Part shown: positions 1-5,459 of the stretch, piece by piece | Position numbering within the stretch: position 1 is the stretch's first letter | How the letters are laid out: every line of letters starts with the position of its first letter | Source of the DNA: an uncultured Planctomycetaceae bacterium | GTDB taxonomy: Bacteria > Planctomycetota > Planctomycetia > Pirellulales > Pirellulaceae | Direction of reading: 5' to 3' | NCBI GenBank assembly: GCA_937967755.1 | Contig: CALBTA010000375.1 | Coordinates: 1 to 5,628 of the forward strand | Length of the DNA stretch: 5,628 nucleotides | The notes under the pieces: model-generated | The model's input: the letters and a program-made list of their open reading frames with translations, nothing else | The model's database searches: none | What the model was told of the DNA's origin: nothing | Made by a program: the position numbers and the translations under genes

Positions 1-2333
1 CGTCTCTTTTGAAACGGCTCACTGTGGACAATTTCTAAAATCAAACGTGAAAACTTATTGCCGTCCTTCTCCATCGCGGCGACGATTGCCGTGGTCGCGC
101 AGCGATCATAGTATTCTACCCCTCGGCCTAGCGCATACGTCAACATTTTTTCAGTCAGGCAGTTCAAAAAGTCTTGTTTCTGGGCCGAAAGCAACGCCTT
201 TTTCAGCTCCGCTGGACCAGAGAATTCCTCTCCGCTGGGAAGTGTGCCGGAGGAGTCGATGGGGAATTTGCCATCGCGCTGGCGATAGGCTCCGACGGCA
301 TCGAAGTTTTCCAACGCCAGACCCAGCGCGTCCATTTGTCGATGACAAGATGCGCAACTGGCGTTTTCCCGATGGATGGCAAGCTGCTCGCGCAGCGAAA
401 CGTTCGGATTCACTTTGGCGGTCTCTTCCAACTCGGGCACGTCCTCTGGCGGGTCGGGCGGGGGCGTGCCGAGGATTGTTTCCATGATCCACTTCCCACG
501 CTTCACAGGCGAGGTGCGCGTCGGGTTCGACGTCACCGCCAACACGCTGCCCATCGTCAACACGCCGCCGCGGTCGCCGCTGGCACCAAGGCCAATCCGC
601 TGAAACTCTTCACCACGAATGCCGCCGATGTCGTAGTGCTTTGCCAGTCGCTCGTTCATGAACGTGAAGTCGGCGTCGATCAGTTGCAGCACGCTGCGGT
701 CTTCACGCAAGATGGCGCGGAAGAACAGCTTCGCCTCGGTCAACATGTCTTCGCGCAGCCGATCGTTCCAATCGCGAAACCGCCGCCGGTCGGGCTCCAT
801 CGCTGCCAGGTTTCGCAATTGCAACCATTGCAAGGCGAAGTTCTCGACCAGCGCATCGGCCTTCTCGTCGGCCAACATCCGGCGGACCTGCCCGTCGAGG
901 TTGGCCCGCAACTGATTCTCCTTGGCCAGCTTGAACAGCTCATCATCGGGCATGCTGCTCCAGAGAAAGTAGCTGAGCCGCGTGGCGAGTTCAAACTCGT
1001 TCAGTGTGCGAACGGAATCGCTCTCATCCGCGGCCGGATCGAGTTCAACCTTAAACAAGAAGTGGGGCGAAGCCAGCACGGCGGTCAGCGCCAGTTGAAT
1101 CCCATGTTCGAACCGCCCGCCCCGGTCGCGGCCGATCTTCGCCACTTGCAGCAGCCGATCAACTTCGTCTTGCGTTGCCGGCCGGCGAAACGCCCGCGAT
1201 GCCAACCGGTTGAGAATGCGCCCCGCCGCTTCCGCTTCGGAGACATCCTTCCCGGGCGTGACGAACAGCAGCCGCCGGTGCGGCTCGGGGTATTGCAACC
1301 CATCGCTGCTGAGCGGGCCGATGATTGCGAAGCGGCGAACGCCCAGGTTGCGATCGCGCCGGCTGCGGTTGGGGTGATCGGGTTTGTAGTAGTCGTTGAG
1401 AAAGGCGATCTTGAACTCCCGCTCGCCGCGGGTCAGTTTGCCGCGATACTCAAAATCGGCCGGCGCGTTCGACTCGTTGGCGACATCGAAATCTTTCAGC
1501 GTTCCGTCGATCTCCACCCGCATCCGCGCGGCTTCATCGCCCGCCTGATCTCCGTAGGCGTGGGTGACGATCATGTACTCGCCGTCAACCGGCACGTCGA
1601 TCTTCCCACGGAAAGAGGCCTCGGTCGTCAGCACGCGCCAACCGTTGCCCCGGTCGCTAATACCCGGTCCGCTCATTTTTGAAACATCAACTTCCCGCTT
1701 GGCGGTCGCCTCGAGCGGGTCGGTGATCACTACTTGATTAGCAATCTCTTCCGCCGCGGTGAGGTACTTTTCCATCAGCAGCGGCGAAAGCGAAAGCACG
1801 TCGCCAATGTTGTCGAAGCCGTAGCCGACATCGTCCATCGGAAAGTCGTCGGCCAGTTCCGCTTCCACGCCGAGCAAATCGCGAACCGTATTCTTATATT
1901 CGTAACGCGTCAGCCGGCGGATCGTCTCTCGCCCCGGGTCGGCCGGCCCGCTGCAATCGTAATCGTCGATGGCAACATTCAGCCACGCCACGATTGCATC
2001 TCGCTCAGCCTTCGTGGGCTGGCGTTCATCTTTCGGCGGCATCACATGGCCGAACAGACGGTCGCGAACTTTCTTCCAGGTCTTGCGCTGCTGCGTGGGA
2101 ATGTGGGCGGCGTTATCCAAAACGTCAAGCTGAAATTCCCCTTCCAGCGCATCGCCGCCGTGGCAATCAAAGCAATACTTCGTCAGGAATGGGCGGACCT
2201 GTGAGTCGAACTCTTTCTGCCGCGCCGCCGCCCGATCGCTGGCGGCTTCGCCTTGGCCTTGCACCGGGTTAGCCAGCGCGCAAACCAACAGCGCAGCAGC
2301 AACGACCAGGAAATAGTGCGTGGAAGATCTCAT
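1..2333 (-). CDS. Planctomycete-type exported cytochrome with DUF1587/1592/1588/1585 domains, 3' end cut by window
   Basis: The minus frame is open from ATG 2333 to base 3, about 777 residues, and has no stop in the window. Residues 1-27 look like a Sec signal peptide (Arg2, hydrophobic 8-21). Cys18 lacks a lipobox, so a lipoprotein is unlikely. Domains by recognition are: a planctomycete cytochrome c-like domain (about 40-120) with CFDCH at 54-58 and a possible Met ligand at Met98 in HVMPP; DUF1587 (138-195); a beta-rich CBM-like insert (225-338); DUF1595-like (365-430); DUF1592 (444-568); DUF1588 (588-685) with a second haem motif, CASCH, at 660-664; and DUF1585 (from about 695). The family is abundant in Planctomycetota and Verrucomicrobiota. 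It is thought to be a cell-envelope redox protein, but its reaction is unknown. Its usual partner is a DUF1552 protein, which could lie left of the window. Only a few C-terminal residues should be missing. A GTG one codon upstream (2336) is an alternative start. No Shine-Dalgarno is evident. Confidence 0.93.
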   Translation of the reverse strand, partial: MRSSTHYFLVVAAALLVCALANPVQGQGEAASDRAAARQKEFDSQVRPFLTKYCFDCHGGDALEGEFQLDVLDNAAHIPTQQRKTWKKVRDRLFGHVMPPKDERQPTKAERDAIVAWLNVAIDDYDCSGPADPGRETIRRLTRYEYKNTVRDLLGVEAELADDFPMDDVGYGFDNIGDVLSLSPLLMEKYLTAAEEIANQVVITDPLEATAKREVDVSKMSGPGISDRGNGWRVLTTEASFRGKIDVPVDGEYMIVTHAYGDQAGDEAARMRVEIDGTLKDFDVANESNAPADFEYRGKLTRGEREFKIAFLNDYYKPDHPNRSRRDRNLGVRRFAIIGPLSSDGLQYPEPHRRLLFVTPGKDVSEAEAAGRILNRLASRAFRRPATQDEVDRLLQVAKIGRDRGGRFEHGIQLALTAVLASPHFLFKVELDPAADESDSVRTLNEFELATRLSYFLWSSMPDDELFKLAKENQLRANLDGQVRRMLADEKADALVENFALQWLQLRNLAAMEPDRRRFRDWNDRLREDMLTEAKLFFRAILREDRSVLQLIDADFTFMNERLAKHYDIGGIRGEEFQRIGLGASGDRGGVLTMGSVLAVTSNPTRTSPVKRGKWIMETILGTPPPDPPEDVPELEETAKVNPNVSLREQLAIHRENASCASCHRQMDALGLALENFDAVGAYRQRDGKFPIDSSGTLPSGEEFSGPAELKKALLSAQKQDFLNCLTEKMLTYALGRGVEYYDRCATTAIVAAMEKDGNKFSRLILEIVHSEPFQKR

Positions 2334-2361
2334 CACAGGTGGGGATGTGTGGGGCGGGATG

Positions 2362-2385
2362 CATCACAGCCAACAGGCCGTGACG
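2362..2385 (-). promoter_or_regulatory. Leader hairpin upstream of the cytochrome gene
   Basis: The minus-strand RNA can fold into a 10-pair stem (2376-2385 with 2362-2371) around a UGUU loop. Two pairs are G-U wobbles. They pair only in the minus-strand transcript and would be A-C mismatches in plus-strand RNA, which agrees with the direction of the gene. No T-run follows, so it is not a classic intrinsic terminator. It sits within a few bases of the predicted transcript start and 28 bases before the ATG, so a role in mRNA stability or translation control is possible but unproven. Confidence 0.4.
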
Positions 2386-2395
2386 GTGCCTTATT

Positions 2396-2404
2396 ATTAT
2401 ATCA
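2396..2404 (-). promoter_or_regulatory. Extended -10 promoter for the cytochrome gene
   Basis: Read on the minus strand this is TGATATAAT, a perfect TATAAT preceded by the TGN of an extended -10 element. It lies 63 bases before the cytochrome ATG and 32 bases after the HNH stop. The expected transcript start is near 2389, giving a leader of about 55 bases. The best -35 candidate (TTGCAC, 2421-2426) is poor and spaced 19 bases away, which is tolerable for an extended -10. It would give the cytochrome its own transcription start, separate from the nuclease pair. Planctomycete promoter consensus is poorly known, so this is a sequence-based guess. Confidence 0.5.
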
Positions 2405-2435
2405 GCAACACCCGATGCAAGTGCAACCCGTCAGA

Positions 2436-2873
2436 TCAATCACTTGTTTCGCCCGGTGGATGCCACCCGGCAACAACCCAAAGCTTTCGTGCGGCAACAA
2501 GCGTCGCTCGGTTCAGCCGCAGGGCAAGAACTGTCGCGCGGCCGGAAGGCGTAAGTCCGATGATTCTGTCGCTTGTTTCGTTCCACCGGAAATTCTCGCT
2601 CCATACATCGAAGCGTGGATTGAACAGCATGGCGAACTGACCCGTTGTCGGGTCCAGAGCCGCAATTCGATTTGACTTGCTGTCGTTGCACAGCGAACAG
2701 GCAAGCCAAAGATTTTCTTGCTCGTCGGAACCGCCCAACGATACCGGTGTGAGATGATCAATCTCCATGGGAGCGCCCACGACCGCTTCGGACGACAGAC
2801 AGTAGCCACAGCGAAATTTCGCTTCCTGTGAGACTCGTTCCCGCACTCGCTTTGAAATCCGTTTCCGGCTCAT
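2436..2873 (-). CDS. HNH endonuclease, small standalone type
   Basis: This is a 145-residue protein with a recognisable HNH/beta-beta-alpha-metal nuclease core. A CGYC knuckle sits at Cys22/Cys25. It is followed by the EIDH motif with the catalytic His40, Asn54 in the ENLWLAC stretch, a second knuckle at Cys59/Cys62, and Asn63 in the last HNH position. The four cysteines should bind structural zinc, while His40 and nearby residues should hold the catalytic metal. The active site looks intact. Residues 72-140 form a C-terminal module (LFNPR, WSENF, GLTPSGRATV, LNR) that I recall as conserved in this subfamily. The ATG at 2873 follows the TAG of the upstream RHH-like gene after two bases, so the two are almost certainly co-translated. 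The substrate is unknown. Possible roles are toxin, defence nuclease, or nuclease of a small mobile cassette. Confidence 0.9.
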   Translation of the reverse strand: MSRKRISKRVRERVSQEAKFRCGYCLSSEAVVGAPMEIDHLTPVSLGGSDEQENLWLACSLCNDSKSNRIAALDPTTGQFAMLFNPRFDVWSENFRWNETSDRIIGLTPSGRATVLALRLNRATLVAARKLWVVAGWHPPGETSD

Positions 2874-2875
2874 GA

Positions 2876-3280
2876 CTAGACCGCGTCGGAACTTGATGAG
2901 CGCCGCGCTTGCAGAATCGCTGATGCTTTGGCCTTCTGCAGCATGTGCCGCTGATACTGATCGATGAGCTGATTAAGCCGTTTCGATTCGCTTGCGGAAA
3001 GGCCGGATTCATTGTTGCGGTTGTGCAAGTGTTCTAGTTCTTCACTGACTTCAGGCGCAAGCGTTCCATCGGCGAGCGTTCGCAACGCGTCATCATCGAG
3101 AGACTCGACGTCAGCCATCGCCGCGACCAATTCAGGCGCCAACTCGACATCCGCGGCTACCGCATCAGCCAAGGCCACAATCGCTTCTTCCTCAACGGAT
3201 CGTTGCGTCTGTTCGGCGCGCACCTTGAGCTGATGATAGATCGCTTCGGGAATGTCGATGGTTACCGGTAAGGTTGTCAC
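2876..3280 (-). CDS. RHH-like N-terminal hypothetical protein paired with HNH nuclease
   Basis: This is a 134-residue acidic, mainly helical protein. Residues 4-41 fit a ribbon-helix-helix pattern: a short strand (LPVTIDIP), helix 'EAIYHQLKVRAEQTQ', a turn, then helix 'SVEEEAIVALADAV'. This fold is typical of antitoxins and small repressors. Residues 48-125 are predicted helical, with an E/L-rich stretch (76-88) and a basic amphipathic end (100-127). No catalytic motif is seen. The start is a GTG at 3280. No in-frame ATG lies just upstream, since the ATG at 3288 is out of frame, and the N-terminus MTTLPVT matches how I recall relatives beginning. The HNH gene follows after two bases, suggesting a functional partnership in which this protein binds DNA or restrains the nuclease. 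That role is inference. It could also be a plain hypothetical protein. Confidence 0.82.
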   Translation of the reverse strand: MTTLPVTIDIPEAIYHQLKVRAEQTQRSVEEEAIVALADAVAADVELAPELVAAMADVESLDDDALRTLADGTLAPEVSEELEHLHNRNNESGLSASESKRLNQLIDQYQRHMLQKAKASAILQARRSSSSDAV

Positions 3281-3283
3281 TTT

Positions 3284-3291
3284 GGCATGCC
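3284..3291. promoter_or_regulatory. 8-bp palindrome at the start of the RHH-like gene
   Basis: GGCATGCC is a perfect 8-base palindrome ending three bases before the GTG start, where a ribosome-binding site would be. With CGTATACG at 3344-3351 it is one of two small palindromes in this 114-base gap. RHH repressors commonly bind such short symmetric sites in their own promoters, so an autoregulatory operator is possible. One 8-base palindrome can also occur by chance. Confidence 0.25.
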
Positions 3292-3324
3292 TACGAAGTT
3301 GGAATGGTGCTTAGACTTACTGCC

Positions 3325-3354
3325 ATCATAGTTCTACTCGAAACGTATACGCAA
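3325..3354 (-). promoter_or_regulatory. Possible promoter of the RHH-like/HNH operon
   Basis: On the minus strand, TTGCGT (3349-3354) is followed after 18 bases by TATGAT (3325-3330). The -10 matches consensus at five of six positions and the -35 at three. It lies 45 bases before the GTG start, in the gap after the permease stop. The palindrome CGTATACG (3344-3351) overlaps the -35 edge of the spacer. The assignment is weak because the region is short and planctomycete promoters are poorly defined. Confidence 0.3.
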
Positions 3355-3394
3355 CAATCAAGTCGGCACGAAAGGGGCGAGCGTTGAGTACAAA

Positions 3395-4375
3395 TCACAA
3401 CGGGGCCGGCAAGTCCCGGCGGCAGAAGACCGTGGCGGCGATGGTGTAACAGGCTGTGCCCAGGCCGAGCAAAATCAAGATGTTCGACAACGGCGAAAGG
3501 AATTGCCGGTCGCCCGTGCCGGTAAGCCAGCCGAGCGCCCAAATATCTTCCGGGTTGCGAACGCCGACATAGACTGCCCATTCCGGCGAGTACGGCGTGA
3601 AGAATGATAGGTATTGCAGCCACCAGGCGCTTTCGACCGCCATGCCGACGACCTTGGCGATCGACATGATCACCCAAATGGTGACCGCGATGCCGATCGT
3701 CCGCCAACGGTACCGGTCGAACGAACTGAGCATCGTGGTCATCGCCAACAGGAAGAAACCGAGCGCTGCCAAATTCAACGTCGCCGGCGTCAGCGCCGAA
3801 GGAGAGACCTTTTCACTCAGCGGAGTTCGGATCGGTTCCGGGTCAGCCGGTGCCAAAAACGGCAATGGGATCTCAAACCCAAACCCGGGAACGCGGATTG
3901 CCGGCGGAGGCGGGGCTTCGCGGGCTTTGAACGTGCCGATGCCGGCGGCCGTGCCCATCCAGGCGGCCGTGCAAAGCACCGCGATTCCGACGACGCCGAC
4001 GACCGCTTGCGTGAACATGACCTGCAAGCGGCTGACCGGTTGCGAGAGAACCATTTCCATCGTGCCGCGGCCGATTTCGCCACTGACCACATCCGACCCG
4101 CGCCCGATGGCCCAAATGCTGATCATCAGCACGACCATCGGCTCGTTGTAAAACACCGCGATGCGGCCGGGGTAAGTTAGCAGATGCGAAAACGGAACGA
4201 GCGAAAACTTCTCCAGGTCGCTCCATAGCTGCCCGATGATTTCGGCGAAGCGGCTCATCTCGACCTGGCTCACCAACCAGATACGGAGGAAGGCGAACAG
4301 GAAGATGCCCAGCGCCAACGTGAACAACAGCCACTTGGCCTCGCCGAATGTCTTTTTCCACAGGGCAGTGTTCAT
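3395..4375 (-). CDS. ABC-2 type transporter permease
   Basis: This is a 326-residue integral membrane subunit of an ABC exporter. It has about six hydrophobic segments, roughly at residues 15-33, 73-91, 122-147, 198-216, 226-244 and 297-317. Between the second and third lies the signature SGEIGRGTMEMVLSQPVSR (98-116), typical of the ABC-2 family loop that precedes a membrane span and faces the ATPase. A long loop at 148-197, between the third and fourth spans, is rich in proline (PPPP at 155-158) and would lie outside the membrane if the N-terminus is cytoplasmic. The ATG at 4375 follows the ATPase TAG after two bases, indicating co-translation. Two copies should assemble with two ATPase subunits. 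The substrate cannot be told from sequence. No accessory gene follows; the next gene downstream is the unrelated RHH-like one. Confidence 0.9.
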   Translation of the reverse strand: MNTALWKKTFGEAKWLLFTLALGIFLFAFLRIWLVSQVEMSRFAEIIGQLWSDLEKFSLVPFSHLLTYPGRIAVFYNEPMVVLMISIWAIGRGSDVVSGEIGRGTMEMVLSQPVSRLQVMFTQAVVGVVGIAVLCTAAWMGTAAGIGTFKAREAPPPPAIRVPGFGFEIPLPFLAPADPEPIRTPLSEKVSPSALTPATLNLAALGFFLLAMTTMLSSFDRYRWRTIGIAVTIWVIMSIAKVVGMAVESAWWLQYLSFFTPYSPEWAVYVGVRNPEDIWALGWLTGTGDRQFLSPLSNILILLGLGTACYTIAATVFCRRDLPAPL

Positions 4376-4377
4376 GT

Positions 4378-5265
4378 CTAGGTCGGCGTGGCGGTGTCAT
4401 GATGGTAAAAGTCATACAGGGCTTGCAGGCCGACCGGTTCGACGCGCACTTCGGCCAACGGCAACGTAGCCAGCCAGCCGAGCAGCGGAGCCAGTTCGCC
4501 CGGCGTCTCGATCGTGACGTGCCCCGCCGAGGTGTTGCGGATTTCCAACTGCCCGTTCAGTTCTTCGGGTGCCTCCGGTAACGGGCCTTTTAGTTCCGCA
4601 TGAATCAAGTGCCGCCGCCGCAAGTCGTGCATCACTTGCGTGTGAACGACTTGCCCCCGCCGCATGATGACGACGCGGTCGCAGACGTCTTCCACTTCCG
4701 ACATCACATGCGAACTAAACAGCACCGTGCGGCCCAGCTTGCGGGCTTCCATCACCAGCTTGCCAACCGTGCTGCGCATCGTCGGGTCGAGGTTCGACGT
4801 TGGCTCGTCCAAAATCATCAACGGCACATCGGCGGAAAGCGTTGCGGCGAGCGCGAGCTTCTGCCGCATTCCGGTCGACATCAGCGCGACGCGCCGGCGG
4901 GTGTCCAGTTCCAGCCGGTCGGCATAGTCCATCGCTCGGGCGAAGTCGCCCCCCTTGCGCATTTGGGCGAAGAACTTCAGCGTTGCCTTGCCGCTTAACC
5001 GGCGGAACAGCCGCGCATCCCCTGGTAGGTAGGCCAACATCCGATGGACCGATACCGACTCGCGATAGCAATCCAAACCCGCTACCGTCGCCGTGCCTGC
5101 GCTGGGGTGCAGAAAGCCCAGCAGGCAGCGCAGCAGTGTCGTCTTGCCCGCCCCGTTCGGTCCGAGCAGCCCGAAAATCTCGCCCTTCTCGACGCCGAAC
5201 GAAACATCGTTGAGCGCCAGAAAGTCGCCGTATCGCTTCGTCAGTCCTTTGGTTTCAACCAGCAC
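4378..5265 (-). CDS. ABC transporter ATP-binding protein
   Basis: This is a 295-residue cytoplasmic ATPase that powers the adjacent ABC-2 permease. Motifs, counted from the GTG at 5265, are: Walker A GPNGAGKTT (35-43), a Q-loop region reading YLPGD (79-83), signature STGMRQK (130-136), Walker B LMILDEPT (149-156), D-loop SNLD, and H-loop His186 in SSHV. The canonical glutamine of the Q-loop is missing and GMRQK replaces GGQ. As I recall, both are common in ABC-2/DrrA-like exporter ATPases. Residues 216-295 form the C-terminal extension seen in this group. The frame stays open to an ATG at 5472, but that would overlap the upstream gene's 3' end and add 69 non-conserved residues. The GTG at 5265 gives the usual N-terminus (LVETKGLTKRYGD). 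The substrate is unknown. Confidence 0.92.
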   Translation of the reverse strand: MLVETKGLTKRYGDFLALNDVSFGVEKGEIFGLLGPNGAGKTTLLRCLLGFLHPSAGTATVAGLDCYRESVSVHRMLAYLPGDARLFRRLSGKATLKFFAQMRKGGDFARAMDYADRLELDTRRRVALMSTGMRQKLALAATLSADVPLMILDEPTSNLDPTMRSTVGKLVMEARKLGRTVLFSSHVMSEVEDVCDRVVIMRRGQVVHTQVMHDLRRRHLIHAELKGPLPEAPEELNGQLEIRNTSAGHVTIETPGELAPLLGWLATLPLAEVRVEPVGLQALYDFYHHDTATPT

Positions 5266-5289
5266 GCTACGTTTCTCATGAACAAACTT

Positions 5290-5444
5290 GTTTAGCCGCT
5301 TTCCAGAGGATGATTGACGATAGTCAATCACCGCCGGAAAGTGAATCGGGTTGGAATCCTTGGATACGCTTCCGCGCGTCCGGCGAGCGCCGGCGGTGGA
5401 ACGTCGCTCTAGATTGTGACGCTCTTCCCGAGAAGCGGCTAAAC
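5290..5444. repeat. 155-bp intergenic block bounded by 12-bp inverted repeats
   Basis: GTTTAGCCGCTT (5290-5301) and its exact reverse complement (5433-5444) flank 131 bases that themselves contain the 5311-5330 hairpin and a smaller CCGGC/GCCGG hairpin with a GAGC loop (5380-5393). The block fills most of the gap between the tRNA nucleotidyltransferase-like gene and the ABC ATPase. It has no coding potential of its own beyond a chance extension of the ATPase frame. The architecture resembles a small non-coding palindromic element (REP- or MITE-like). No target-site duplication is obvious and only one copy is visible here. Confidence 0.4.
5311..5330. repeat. Perfect inverted repeat in ABC operon leader
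   Basis: TGATTGAC, a GATA loop, then GTCAATCA form a perfect 8-base stem, 45 bases upstream of the ATPase GTG. No T-run follows in either direction, so it is not an intrinsic terminator. It overlaps a weak promoter candidate on the minus strand: TTCACT at 5340-5345, a 17-base spacer, and TATCGT at 5317-5322, each matching consensus at four of six positions. A regulator operator covering the -10 region is one reading; a leader RNA hairpin is the other. Confidence 0.4.
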
Positions 5445-5459
5445 GTTTGAATCCAACCG

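Noticed and set aside
174..1682. A 502-codon open frame on the plus strand
   Set aside because: It lies antisense to the cytochrome gene, is rich in H, Q, R and P with no recognisable domain, and arises from the codon bias of the real minus-strand gene.
1734..2204. A 156-codon plus-strand open frame
   Set aside because: It is also antisense to the cytochrome gene, which has clear domains and haem motifs in the minus frame here.
2415..2426. ATGCAAGTGCAA as a tandem regulatory repeat
   Set aside because: Two 5-base units are too short to stand out from chance. It only offers a poor -35 for the promoter at 2396-2404.
3291..3707. A 138-codon minus-strand open frame
   Set aside because: Most of it is a frame-shifted shadow of the permease 3' end, with an H/R-rich composition and no domain.
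3614..4180. Long plus-strand open frames opposite the permease (3597-4151 and 3614-4180)
   Set aside because: They are antisense to a well-supported membrane protein, have biased composition, and show no family resemblance.
5380..5393. CCGGC-GAGC-GCCGG hairpin as an intrinsic terminator of the tRNA nucleotidyltransferase-like gene
   Set aside because: The stem has only five pairs and no T-run follows on the minus strand. It is treated as part of the larger repeat block.
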